A DNA stretch of 64,000 nt from Candidatus Gastranaerophilales bacterium (GTDB lineage: Bacteria > Cyanobacteriota > Vampirovibrionia > Gastranaerophilales > Gastranaerophilaceae): contig CALUVV010000001.1 in NCBI GenBank assembly GCA_944324305.1, forward strand, positions 1 to 64,000, in the 5' to 3' direction. Each line of letters starts with the position of its first letter. The stretch's first letter is position 1. Below, piece by piece: positions 9,265 through 16,980 of the stretch. Under the pieces are notes generated by a model. It saw only the letters and a program-made list of their open reading frames with translations, searched no databases and had not been told where the DNA came from. The position numbers and the translations under genes were made by a program.

Positions 9265-9612
9265 TTATTCTTTTGATGTGTAAAGGTCTTTAACTAATCT
9301 AGAATAATGTATCATGTGCTGTAATAGTGTCGCATCAAAAGTTTTTAATTCATTAGTTAAATAATCTAAAAGGTTCTGTTTTGAAGGCTCTATGCCATCT
9401 TCACAGTCAAAATTGAATAGGTCATAATAATTAACACCTAACTTTTTAGCAAGGATCTCAATTGTTGCAAAAGATGCGGCTCTTTCTCCTATCTCAATTA
9501 AAGTGATTGAATTTGTTTGCATGTCACATAATTCTGCTAATTCTTGTTGAGTTAACCCTTTTGCTTCTCTGAGTTTCTTTAGTTTTTTGCCAAATAAGTT
9601 TTTCAATTCCAT
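9265..9612 (-). CDS. XRE-family HTH transcriptional regulator
   Basis: 115 residues with an HTH at ~8-62 (LFGKKLKKLREAKGLTQQEL, MQTNSITLIEIGERAASF). The tail contains YDLFNFDCEDG, like the LFDFDYIK of the first XRE protein, so they are paralogues. It is divergent from the LuxR-tailed gene at 9817 across a ~200-nt spacer with palindromes (9659-9685), the likely control region for one or both genes. Confidence 0.88.
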   Translation of the reverse strand: MELKNLFGKKLKKLREAKGLTQQELAELCDMQTNSITLIEIGERAASFATIEILAKKLGVNYYDLFNFDCEDGIEPSKQNLLDYLTNELKTFDATLLQHMIHYSRLVKDLYTSKE

Positions 9613-9658
9613 ATTAATAAATTATATCTAATGCATAATTTATAACGATAGACAACAC

Positions 9659-9685
9659 GTTAGGTAGCACTAACTAATAATTAGT
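9659..9685. promoter_or_regulatory. Overlapping palindromes between divergent XRE and LuxR-tailed genes (candidate operator)
   Basis: GTTAG-6 nt-CTAAC at 9659-9674 runs into a perfect 13-bp palindrome ACTAAT-A-ATTAGT at 9673-9685. Its place about 50 nt before the XRE start at 9612 suggests an XRE operator. No binding data exist; AT-rich DNA makes chance palindromes possible. Confidence 0.4.
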
Positions 9686-9719
9686 AAATGGCCCAATCGG
9701 CTAATTGCATGAAAAAATG

Positions 9720-9757
9720 AAACTCTCTATTATTAAACTTTATAAAAGAGAGTTTTA
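9720..9757. repeat. Inverted repeat AAACTCTCT / AGAGAGTTT
   Basis: A 9-bp inverted repeat with ~18 nt between the arms, followed by a T-rich stretch, 60 nt upstream of the gene at 9817. It could be a terminator for a short transcript from the palindromic region or another operator. Confidence 0.35.
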
Positions 9758-9816
9758 AATATATTCAAATATTTTAAACCAAAATTAATTAATTTTAAAT
9801 TAGAAAGGTGGTGAAT

Positions 9817-10656
9817 ATGCCAATATCTACTATGTGTCCTAATGTTCAAAATTTTGAAACAAGACTTGAGAAAATTTACGTTATGAAGTGGTTGCTAGAT
9901 CTTGAAGATAAGGACATAGAAATTACTGAACCAAATTTACATAAAATGTTAGACTTAAAGTTGGATAGAAATTTTGCAGGACTTGTTGCCTTAATTTCAT
10001 ATTTACAAAAAATACCAAAATTTATATTAGAAGATTTCTCTGAAATAATATCTCAAAAAGATAACAATACTTCTTACAATGAGCTTTATAATAATTTTAA
10101 ATATAACCTAATAAATAAAATTAACTATAAAGAGTTTAATTACTTCATTGAAAAACAAATTTGCTATGGTGTTATTTTCGATAATAAATATACATCCCCT
10201 GAAGATTTAGAAGCTGCCAATACGGCCATATTTGAACAGGAAAGAGGACTGAATATATTAATATTTAATATTATTTCAGAATTGTGCAATGATATAATAA
10301 AATTTGAATGTGACAGAAATATTGTATTAAAATTTCATCTTCTTAATTACTGGAGCGAAACTAACAAATTTAAGCCTATTGAGAAACTAAATGCGGATGA
10401 ATGCAAAGTAATATCGTCTCTTTTTGCAGGATTTGATAATGAAAGTATTTTAGAATTTTTGAACTTACCACCTAATGATGTTAATTGTAATTATCTTGAT
10501 AAAATATTTAATAGTTTACCGGAAAAATTTCATGTAACTAATCTTACGCAGGTAATATTTAGAACTTTATTGTTAAAACCTCGAATTTGGCAAAAATCTA
10601 ATGTTGAGAACATGTTATATGAAATTAAAACTTTACACCGGATTATTTGTGATTAA
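9817..10656 (+). CDS. Uncharacterised protein with a C-terminal LuxR-like HTH
   Basis: 279 residues from the ATG at 9817, which lies 6 nt after AAAGGTGG; a GTG at 9808 sits inside that ribosome site and is a poorer start. The first ~190 residues are helical and not recognisable. Residues ~195-265 follow the GerE/LuxR spacing: LNADECKVISSLFAGFDNES, then ILEFLNLPPNDV, and a recognition-helix region ending NLTQVIFRTLL. In true members this reads LT-x-x-E-x-x-V-L, G-x-x-N-x-x-I-A. Several key positions differ (LNADECKV), so DNA binding is plausible, not certain. A strong terminator follows, so it is a single-gene unit. The lack of a receiver or autoinducer domain means the input signal is unknown. 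Confidence 0.7.
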   Translation: MPISTMCPNVQNFETRLEKIYVMKWLLDLEDKDIEITEPNLHKMLDLKLDRNFAGLVALISYLQKIPKFILEDFSEIISQKDNNTSYNELYNNFKYNLINKINYKEFNYFIEKQICYGVIFDNKYTSPEDLEAANTAIFEQERGLNILIFNIISELCNDIIKFECDRNIVLKFHLLNYWSETNKFKPIEKLNADECKVISSLFAGFDNESILEFLNLPPNDVNCNYLDKIFNSLPEKFHVTNLTQVIFRTLLLKPRIWQKSNVENMLYEIKTLHRIICD

Positions 10657-10684
10657 ACTATATTATTAATTCATTGATGTCACA

Positions 10685-10707
10685 GGAGCAGAAATGCTCC
10701 TTTTTTT
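10685..10707 (+). terminator. Rho-independent terminator
   Basis: GGAGCA-GAAA-TGCTCC followed by seven T residues, 28 nt after the LuxR-tailed gene. A GNRA-type loop and a T tract make this a textbook intrinsic terminator. Confidence 0.85.
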
Positions 10708-10720
10708 ATTTGGGGTTAAA

Positions 10721-11707
10721 TTACCATAAGTTGGCACTATCGGCATCATAATAGCATAACCTTCGGAGGCTATAAAACATTTTCAATCTTTCTTTAGTTA
10801 ATTTCTTTTTGTCGTCTAGATTTTCGGTGTCTTTGTGAACACTTATGTATATTTTTTTAATTTTTAAATTCTTATTTATAGCATCAAAGATATGCTGGTC
10901 TGTCTCATTTAAGGAATGACCATGGATAAACAAAACACCGCTCATTTCTGAAAGTTTACTATAACAATATTTAAGATAATTATTCTGCTCAATCCAAAAT
11001 TTCTTATCATTACTATTACCTTCTGTGATAACTAATGGAGATATATTGTCATTAATATATGCTTTTATCTGTTTAAGTAAAGATACCCCATTTTCATTAT
11101 CATACTTTATTTTAAATGTATCTCTTCCATCATGAAATAAATGTAATCCTCCATGTAAATAGAAAATATTGGGGGTAACCTCTAAGCTATACGGCCATAT
11201 ACAGTCTCTGTTACTATTCCCACTAAAACCATCTTTCATATCACCAAAATAATTACCACGTTCTTTTTTATTAAATATTATTAACCAATAAAGAAGTAAA
11301 TCATAGTTAACAGTAAAAATATTGTTAAATGATGACAAAAATGATAACGTTGTAGCTTTTCTTTCAGGTTCTATTTCATATTGAGATTTTGGATGTTTGT
11401 TTAAAATTGTACGAACTAAGTCTCTTTTGATTAAATCCTCAATCCATCGTAATTCTTTTACAATATTTTTTTTATTATTAAAAACTTGTTCTAAAGTTTC
11501 TAAATTCTTTATTACTCTTTCATAATCCTCTGTTTTAAAAATCACAAATAAAGACTTTAGTTTTTGAGGCAATTTGGAAGCCTCAAGTAGATGCTTGTAG
11601 TTAAATGCTGCATCATCATATGCCCTACTAAACCCATTTCCTAGTAATAAATTCTTTTCATAGCCGTTACACTCCTGTATAGCTTTTTCAAATGTTAAAT
11701 CCTTCAT
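10721..11707 (-). CDS. DUF4917 / SIR2-like family protein, copy 1
   Basis: 328 residues from the ATG at 11707 (GGTGG ribosome site; the GTG 12 nt earlier lies in that site). Signatures of the DUF4917 group are visible: LLLGNGFSRA at the start, a VNYDLLLYW motif in the middle, FYLHGGLHLF, LVITEGNS, and LFIHGHSLNETDQHIFDAI near the end. The G-N-G-F-S, N-Y-D and G-H-S-L blocks resemble NAD-binding features of SIR2-fold proteins, some of which act in phage defence as NADases; assigning that role here is inference. A second copy lies at 24216-25217 with an identical N-terminus (KDLTFEKAIQECNG), identical C-terminus (DADSANLW), a more diverged middle and a matching upstream flank. Confidence 0.75.
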   Translation of the reverse strand: MKDLTFEKAIQECNGYEKNLLLGNGFSRAYDDAAFNYKHLLEASKLPQKLKSLFVIFKTEDYERVIKNLETLEQVFNNKKNIVKELRWIEDLIKRDLVRTILNKHPKSQYEIEPERKATTLSFLSSFNNIFTVNYDLLLYWLIIFNKKERGNYFGDMKDGFSGNSNRDCIWPYSLEVTPNIFYLHGGLHLFHDGRDTFKIKYDNENGVSLLKQIKAYINDNISPLVITEGNSNDKKFWIEQNNYLKYCYSKLSEMSGVLFIHGHSLNETDQHIFDAINKNLKIKKIYISVHKDTENLDDKKKLTKERLKMFYSLRRLCYYDADSANLW

Positions 11708-11770
11708 TATTACTTCCACCTTTTTAGATAGGATATTAACATAAATCTCAAAAATTTTTATACTCCAAGT

Positions 11771-11826
11771 TGTCGAAAAAAATCAAACTGTCTGTTAAAA
11801 GAAATCAAACTGAGTGTTCATTTACA
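11771..11826. repeat. IS21-like terminal sequence relic (copy a)
   Basis: On the minus strand it reads TGTAAATGAACACTCAG-TTTGATT, then ACAGACAG-TTTGATT and ends CGACA: two spaced TTTGATT units inside a TGTAAATG terminus. That layout is like the multi-repeat ends of IS21-family elements. No transposase is next to it. Closely similar copies lie at 12769-12815 and 25281-25336, with fragments at 22913-22955, 24078-24098 and 24170-24199. Confidence 0.5.
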
Positions 11827-11920
11827 TTGAAATTTGCTGGAAGTTCTATAATTTTTAAATTTTCTTCAGCCATTTTTGATAAGATTAAAAAATTCCCATA
11901 TCAAATGGAGATTTTTATTA

Positions 11921-12253
11921 TTAAATATTCTTATTTTTTCCCTTTAATTTATTTAACTTTTTTATACCAGTCATAATATAAGAGAATATATTAGTAGCTT
12001 GGTATTTTGGAGAGATAGGAGCTTTTGCAGATGCTGTCCCAATCAATTCACCCAGATCAAACACAACCTTTCTTAGGATAGCACTTCCAAATGATGGCGA
12101 AGGCGACAGACCTTCCATAGTTGTCCAGGTTACGCCTTGAGTTAACAGATGTGTTTTTTGATTTTTTGCAAAATTTCGTATACTTCTTCCTGCTTTTTGA
12201 CTTAAGTTTCCTGAAAATGAAGGGGTATTGTAATGATCTACTAATGATAACAC
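11921..12253 (-). CDS. Small uncharacterised protein with N-terminal PSFSGN motif
   Basis: 110 residues from a GTG at 12253, preceded by AAAGGAG 10 nt upstream. The N-terminus LVDHYNTPSFSGN resembles the S-F-K-G-type starts of other lineage-specific proteins in this window. No membrane segment or known domain is visible; the C-terminus is lysine-rich (KKLNKLKGKNK). It lies between an IS-end relic and an inverted repeat, in an accessory zone. Function unknown. Confidence 0.5.
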   Translation of the reverse strand: MLSLVDHYNTPSFSGNLSQKAGRSIRNFAKNQKTHLLTQGVTWTTMEGLSPSPSFGSAILRKVVFDLGELIGTASAKAPISPKYQATNIFSYIMTGIKKLNKLKGKNKNI

Positions 12254-12349
12254 CTTTTTTCTCCTTTCTTGAGTTAATTAATAAAAAAACATGAAAAAAA
12301 ATTTTGTCAGATGAGTTTGCGGAAAAATTAACAAAAGCACTCTAATACA

Positions 12350-12391
12350 GTAATATTAAGAAAATATTGCGTTTACAATTCTTAATATTAC
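12350..12391. repeat. Perfect 13-bp inverted repeat
   Basis: GTAATATTAAGAA at 12350-12362 is mirrored by TTCTTAATATTAC at 12379-12391 with a 16-nt loop. It sits ~90 nt upstream of the gene at 12253 and ~80 nt from an IS5-type relic. It may be a small mobile repeat, a terminator stem or an operator. Confidence 0.5.
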
Positions 12392-12472
12392 CTCTAGTTT
12401 TTTGTATTTTTTAATTTTTTTTGTTGAAAATCAACCAATTTTATCTAAATTAGACACACTAAGCCCTCGTTC

Positions 12473-12735
12473 TCAATAAAAAAACAGTCGATAGAAATTG
12501 TATGCAATAATTAAGCTCTCAAATGCAGATGTAACCCTCTCTAAGCCTCTATATCTTAGTTTTGAGAATTTAAACACCGTTTTTTAATGCGGCAAAAACG
12601 TGTTCTACTCTTGCTCTCTCTTTTGCAATCAATTGATTTTTGTATGCTCTGAACACATCTAAATCTGTATATTTAGTTCTTTTTTTACACCCCGAAAAAT
12701 CAACCCATTTGCACCTTAGCTCGCAGTGTGCAATT
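12473..12735 (-). pseudogene. IS5-family transposase C-terminal relic
   Basis: On the minus strand one frame reads WVDFSGCKKRTKYTDLD and continues NQLIAKERARVEHVFAALKN. A stop follows and, one frame over, KLRYRGLERVTSAFESLI and AYNFYRLFFY end at a stop at 12473. The R-x-x-V-E-H-x-F-x-x-L-K segment and the Y-R-G-x-x-R segment are the C-terminal DDE region of IS5-group transposases, including the catalytic Glu. The N-terminal two thirds are missing and the frame is broken, so the element is dead. Confidence 0.7.
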
Positions 12736-12768
12736 TTTGCATCTTAAATTACTTCACTTTGCCCAAAA

Positions 12769-12815
12769 TAATCAAACCATCTGTAAATTGAAATCAAACC
12801 AAGTGTCTTTTTACA
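12769..12815. repeat. IS21-like terminal sequence relic (copy b)
   Basis: AATCAAACCATCTG, then GAAATCAAACCAAGTG and TTACA in the same order and orientation as copy a. It is followed 8 nt later by a 37-bp sequence that recurs at 25383. Confidence 0.45.
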
Positions 12816-12822
12816 TCAATTC

Positions 12823-12859
12823 TTAGTTTCATGTTCTAAATATGTTCTATGACTAAAAA
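12823..12859. repeat. 37-bp direct repeat, copy 1
   Basis: Begins TTAGTTTCATGTTC and ends CTATGACTAAAAA. An identical 37-bp copy lies at 25383-25419, in both cases just after an IS21-like end, so this is host or element DNA carried with both accessory zones. Confidence 0.7.
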
Positions 12860-13001
12860 ATAAAATTATCTTTTATAAATTCTATCTTCAATTCTTCTAC
12901 TGATTTGTTTTTTTGAGAACAAATAGGGCTGTGTTCCAAATATATCTTAATTAATTGTTGGGCTAAAAATTCAGCGCGGAAAGATTTATTTAAAAATCTT
13001 T

Positions 13002-13048
13002 ATATTATGACTATAGGTCATTGACTTTTAGTCATAATATTGTATAAT
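13002..13048 (+). promoter_or_regulatory. TetR-type operator overlapping a sigma70-like promoter
   Basis: A perfect 12-bp inverted repeat ATATTATGACTA (13002-13013) / TAGTCATAATAT (13029-13040) contains two adjacent half-site pairs, TGACTATAGGTCA and TGACTTTTAGTCA. A TTGACT -35 at 13021 and TATAAT -10 at 13043 with a 16-nt spacer lie within and after it. Binding of the TetR protein encoded next would block the promoter, giving autorepression of the redox operon. Confidence 0.75.
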
Positions 13049-13071
13049 AATATTACAAGGAGTTTTATATC

Positions 13072-13673
13072 ATGAATAAACGTCAACAATCAGCACAGAA
13101 TACAAGAAAAAAACTTATACAAGCAGCTTTAAAACTGCTTAAAGAAAAAGGGCTGAATGCAATAAATGTTGAAGAAATAACAAAAGAAGCAGGCGTTGCC
13201 AAAGGCACTTTTTATATTTATTTTAAACGCAAAGAAGATATTATTTTGGAATATTCTAGAGCACCTTTTTCTGAAATTGCAGATAGCTGAAAAACAAACA
13301 AGACACAAATTTAATTGATAAATTAACACATTATTTTTACCGTTTTATGGAATGTGTTGAATTTCACGGCATAAATATTTGTAGAGAATGGATAAAAGAT
13401 GTGATTGACCCTAACAATATAAGGAACAGTCAAGACGGCGGGAAATGGGAGTATGATTTTGAAATGCTTAAAGAAATTTTAGCAACCGCAGTTCAAAATA
13501 ATGAATTAAAAAAAGATACTCCAATTGAACTTTTGACCCATTTAATTATTAGCCAATTATACGGAATGATGACTTGCTGGTGCATGTCAGACGGCAAATT
13601 TGAACCTTTGGATTGGTCGGATAAATTTTGCAAAATTCAACTTAATTCAATTTTAAAAGAATTTTTAATATAA
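13072..13673 (+). pseudogene. TetR/AcrR-family regulator, interrupted by a single frameshift
   Basis: The first frame (ATG at 13072 after AAGGAG) encodes a clear TetR HTH: KKLIQAALKLLKEKGLNAI then EITKEAGVAKGTFYIYFK. It stops at 13290. Another frame, open from about 13287, encodes the rest (LIDKLTHYFYRFMECVEF through to the stop at 13673), a typical ligand-binding domain size. One added base near 13287 would join them into a ~200-residue TetR protein, the normal length. So it is a recent frameshift or a sequencing error. If real, the operon behind it (SDR, flavin reductase, AKR) may be constitutively derepressed, though the isolated HTH could still bind weakly. Confidence 0.8.
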
Positions 13674-13685
13674 GGAGAACTACTT

Positions 13686-14435
13686 ATGTATGAATGTTTT
13701 GAGAACAAAACAGTTATTATAACAGGTGCCGGAAGCGGTATCGGACAGGCTGTTGCCAAAAGATTTGCAGATGCCGGTGCTAATGTTCTGATTCTTGGAA
13801 GAACAGAAAAAACATTAAAAGAAACTGCAAGTTTAAGTTCAAAAATCAGCTATATTGTTGCGGATATTACAAAATCGGAAGAAATTAAAAAAGTTATAGA
13901 AGAAGTTAAATCAAAATACGGCAGATTGGATATTTTAATCAATAATGCGGGAACTGCACCAGTATGCCCTATTATTGAGGCGCCTTTAAGCCAGTACGAT
14001 TCAACGTTTAATACAAATGTTAAAGCCTTAATTGATTTAACTGTTAACTGCTACCCTCTGCTAAAAGAAACCAAAGGAAATGTTGTAAATATTTCATCAA
14101 CCATGGTAACAAAACCCGTAGCCAATATGTCAATTTATGCAGCTTCAAAAGCCGCCGTATATACTTTAACAAGAACCTGGGCAAAAGAATGGGCAAAAGA
14201 CGGCGTAAGAGCTAATTCAGTAGGTGTTGGCCCGATAGAAACCCCTATTTACAATAAAACTGATTTGTCAGAAATTGAAGCACAAAAACATAAAGATATG
14301 GTGCAAAAACTTGTGCCTCTTGGGAGATACGGAACACCGGATGAAGTTGCGCCGGTTGTTTTATTCTTAGCATCAGAGTATGCAAGCTTTGTAACAGGTT
14401 CTGATTATGTTGTTGACGGCGGTGTTGGAGCTTAA
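13686..14435 (+). CDS. Short-chain dehydrogenase/reductase (SDR)
   Basis: 249 residues, a classical SDR. It has the TGAGSGIG dinucleotide loop at residues ~13-20, NNAG at ~86, the catalytic Ser in NISSTM and the YAASK motif at ~152-156, then GVGPIETP and a C-terminal GSDYVVDGG. The residue after strand beta2 is Arg (LGRTEK), which usually favours NADPH. It would reduce a carbonyl or oxidise an alcohol; the substrate is not known. It lies 12 nt after the TetR gene, with an AAGGAGA ribosome site, and is followed by flavin and aldo/keto reductases, pointing to a role in reactive carbonyl or electrophile clearance. Confidence 0.9.
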   Translation: MYECFENKTVIITGAGSGIGQAVAKRFADAGANVLILGRTEKTLKETASLSSKISYIVADITKSEEIKKVIEEVKSKYGRLDILINNAGTAPVCPIIEAPLSQYDSTFNTNVKALIDLTVNCYPLLKETKGNVVNISSTMVTKPVANMSIYAASKAAVYTLTRTWAKEWAKDGVRANSVGVGPIETPIYNKTDLSEIEAQKHKDMVQKLVPLGRYGTPDEVAPVVLFLASEYASFVTGSDYVVDGGVGA

Positions 14436-14490
14436 TTTTAATGCAGGTTTAAATATGGCAGAAAAAATTATAAATCAAGGAGAATAAATT

Positions 14491-15024
14491 ATGAAAATAT
14501 TAGTTTTAGAAGGCAGTCCTCACAAAAAAGGCTCATCAAATTTACTGGCAGATAATTTTATTAAAGGTGCAACAGAAAACGGACATGAGGTTCAGATTTA
14601 TGATGTTGCTCATGCAAAAATTGGTGCCTGTCAAGGGTGTAACGCCTGTGGAATGAACGGTGATTGTGTTCAAAAAGATGATATGGGGAAAATTAAAGAA
14701 CTCATACTAAATACAGATATGGTTGTTTTTGTTTCGCCTATTTATTATTTTGGAATTTCCGCTCAATTAAAGACAGTAATTGACAGATTTTACAGCTTTA
14801 ATTCGGGGCTTATGAATAAAGGTTACAAATCAGCGTTAATAGTCGCAGCCTGGGACAATTCAGAACAGGTTACAAGCTTTGCCCGTGACCATTATCTTGG
14901 AATTTGCTCTTATCTAGGTTTTGAAAATAAAGGTATGATTCTCGGCGGCGGCTGCGGAACTCCTCAAATGACGCAGAATAGTATTCATATAAAAAAAGCT
15001 TACGAGTTGGGCAAAAGTTTATAG
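14491..15024 (+). CDS. NADPH-dependent FMN reductase / flavodoxin-fold oxidoreductase
   Basis: 177 residues in a flavodoxin-like fold. The phosphate loop is EGSPHKKGSSN at residues 7-17, followed by CQGCNACGMNGDC (a Cys cluster typical of this iron-sulfur flavoprotein/reductase group) and the FMN-contact PIYYFGISAQLK. It would transfer electrons from NAD(P)H to FMN or quinone-like substrates. A paralogue is encoded on the minus strand at 18812-19354 in the facing operon. Confidence 0.85.
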   Translation: MKILVLEGSPHKKGSSNLLADNFIKGATENGHEVQIYDVAHAKIGACQGCNACGMNGDCVQKDDMGKIKELILNTDMVVFVSPIYYFGISAQLKTVIDRFYSFNSGLMNKGYKSALIVAAWDNSEQVTSFARDHYLGICSYLGFENKGMILGGGCGTPQMTQNSIHIKKAYELGKSL

Positions 15025-15035
15025 GAGGATAAAAT

Positions 15036-15893
15036 ATGCAGACAGTAAAACTAAACAATGGCCTTGAAATGCCGATTTTAGGTTACGGCGTTTATCAAGT
15101 AACACCGGAAGAATGCGAAAGATGTGTAAGTGAAGCAATAGAAGTTGGTTACAGACTAATTGATACAGCTCAAGCATATTATAATGAAGAAGGTGTCGGC
15201 AATGCGTGGTCAAAATCAGGAATAAATAGAAACGAATTCTTTCTTGTCTCTAAAGTTTGGATTACAAATTGCGGAGAAAAAAGAGCTTATCATTCAATAT
15301 TAGAATCATTAGATAAAATGCAGACTGATTATCTTGACCTAATGCTTATCCATCAGCCTTTTGGCGATTATTACGGAACATATAGAGCAATGGAGCGTGC
15401 TTATAAAGAGGGCAAATTAAAAGCAATCGGCGTTTCTAATTTCTTCCCCGACAGATTTGTTGATTTATCAAATTTTGTTGAAATTCAACCAATGATAAAT
15501 CAAGTTGAAACGCATGTGTTTAATCAACAAAAATTTGCTCAAGAATATATGAAAAAATACGGAACACAAATTATGTCCTGGGGACCTTTTGCGGAAGGTA
15601 AAAATGATTTCTTTAAAACTCCGGTTCTTAATGAAATTGGACAAAAGTACGGTAAATCAGCAGCTCAAACTGCATTAAGATTTTTAATTCAAGAAAATAT
15701 TATTGTAATTCCAAAATCTACGCATAAAGAAAGAATGAAAGAAAACTTTGATGTATTTGATTTTGAATTAGATAAAGAAGATATGGATAATATCAGAAAA
15801 TTAGATGGTGCAAAAAGTTTATTTTGCGACCATTACAGCCCTGAATTTACAGAATTTATAATTAATTACGATAAAATACACAAAAAAAGTTAA
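15036..15893 (+). CDS. Aldo/keto reductase
   Basis: 285 residues, a TIM-barrel AKR. Seen motifs: LNNGLEMPILGYGVYQV at the start, the catalytic Asp and Tyr in RLIDTAQAYYNEE, the Lys in LVSKVWI, the His in LMLIHQPFG, and the NADP site IPKSTHKERM near residue 225. It resembles 2,5-diketo-gluconate reductase-like AKRs acting on aldehydes. It is the last gene of the plus-strand operon (11-nt gap) and is followed by a terminator shared with the facing operon. A paralogue is at 16981-17850. Confidence 0.9.
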   Translation: MQTVKLNNGLEMPILGYGVYQVTPEECERCVSEAIEVGYRLIDTAQAYYNEEGVGNAWSKSGINRNEFFLVSKVWITNCGEKRAYHSILESLDKMQTDYLDLMLIHQPFGDYYGTYRAMERAYKEGKLKAIGVSNFFPDRFVDLSNFVEIQPMINQVETHVFNQQKFAQEYMKKYGTQIMSWGPFAEGKNDFFKTPVLNEIGQKYGKSAAQTALRFLIQENIIVIPKSTHKERMKENFDVFDFELDKEDMDNIRKLDGAKSLFCDHYSPEFTEFIINYDKIHKKS

Positions 15894-15898
15894 TTAAA

Positions 15899-15927
15899 AA
15901 GGAAGATTTAAAAATCTTCCTTTTTTA
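15899..15927. terminator. Bidirectional terminator between facing redox operons
   Basis: AAGGAAGATTT-AAA-AATCTTCCTT followed by T residues on the plus strand, with an A tract before it that serves the minus strand. It separates the stops at 15893 (+) and 15943 (-). Confidence 0.8.
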
Positions 15928-15942
15928 CAATCAATTGATTAT

Positions 15943-16977
15943 TTACTTTAAATTGTCCTTATAAAATTTTTCAATTTTATCAAAAGGGATTTTGTCCAAA
16001 TTATCATATAAATCAGTATGATTTGCACCTTTGATAATTAAAAGTTCTTTATTCTTGCCTGTTAACTTTTTGAAAGCGTCTTCTGAGAAATATCTGCTAT
16101 GTGCATTTTCTCCATGAAGCATTAAAACTGAACTTTGAATTTCATCGCTGTACGTTAAAATAGGCATATTTATAAATGACAATGATGAGGTCATATTCCA
16201 TCCGGTATTAGAATTTTTAGAGCGTTTATGATAGCCTCTTTTAGTTTTATAGTAATCATAATAATCTTTTACAAATTGAGGTTCATCTCCAGTTAACTTA
16301 TCAGGCAATCCGGCTTCTTTGGCATAAGTTCCGTTTTTAAAATCTTCTGTGCGTTGATTATTTAGCTTTTCTTTCAATTTGTAGCGTTCTTCTTCGCTCA
16401 TAGCATCGAAGTAACCATTAGCATTGACCCTTGACATATCATACATAGTAGATGTAACTGTTGCTTTAATTCTTGTGTCCATTGCTGCTGCATTAAGTGC
16501 AAAACCACCAAATCCGCAGATTCCTAAAATCCCGATTTTATCAGGGTTAACATCTTTTTGGACACTCAGAAAATCAACGGCGGCGGAAAAATCTTCAGTA
16601 TTTATATCAGGAGATGCAACCAAGCGGGGTTCACCACCGCTTTCGCCGGTGTATGACGGGTCAAACGCGAGAGTTATAAAACCTCTTTCCGCAAGGGTTT
16701 GTGCATATAAACCTGATGATTGTTCTTTTACAGCACCGAAAGGCCCTGAAATTGCTATTGCTGACATTTTACCAGAAGGTTTGTTTTTAGGTGTATACAA
16801 ATCCCCTGTAAGTTCTATTCCATATCGGTTTTTAAAATGTACTTTTTTAATATCAACTTTATCTGATTTTGGGAATGTTTTATCCCAGTCATTATTCAAA
16901 TTTTTAGCTTCAGCCATATCTGTTACTCCTATTAAAATTATTCCTGCAAATAATACTGTTAATATTTTTTTTATCAT
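15943..16977 (-). CDS. Exported alpha/beta hydrolase, Cys-nucleophile (dienelactone hydrolase-like)
   Basis: 344 residues. A signal peptide covers ~1-24 (KKILTVLFAGIILIG, cleavage near AEA-K), so it acts in the periplasm. The hydrolase core shows AISGPFGAVKEQSS as the oxyanion region, FDPSYTGESGGEP, and the nucleophile elbow GILGICGFGG with Cys where most members have Ser. A late HTDLYDN block supplies the probable catalytic His. This Cys form matches a group related to dienelactone hydrolases. It starts 3 nt after the AKR stop and closes a five-gene operon. Substrate unknown. Confidence 0.82.
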   Translation of the reverse strand: MIKKILTVLFAGIILIGVTDMAEAKNLNNDWDKTFPKSDKVDIKKVHFKNRYGIELTGDLYTPKNKPSGKMSAIAISGPFGAVKEQSSGLYAQTLAERGFITLAFDPSYTGESGGEPRLVASPDINTEDFSAAVDFLSVQKDVNPDKIGILGICGFGGFALNAAAMDTRIKATVTSTMYDMSRVNANGYFDAMSEEERYKLKEKLNNQRTEDFKNGTYAKEAGLPDKLTGDEPQFVKDYYDYYKTKRGYHKRSKNSNTGWNMTSSLSFINMPILTYSDEIQSSVLMLHGENAHSRYFSEDAFKKLTGKNKELLIIKGANHTDLYDNLDKIPFDKIEKFYKDNLK

Positions 16978-16980
16978 AGT

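Noticed and set aside
11770-11976. 68-codon plus-strand frame
   Set aside because: It begins inside an IS21-like end and runs through AT-rich spacer into the opposite of another gene; no ribosome site.
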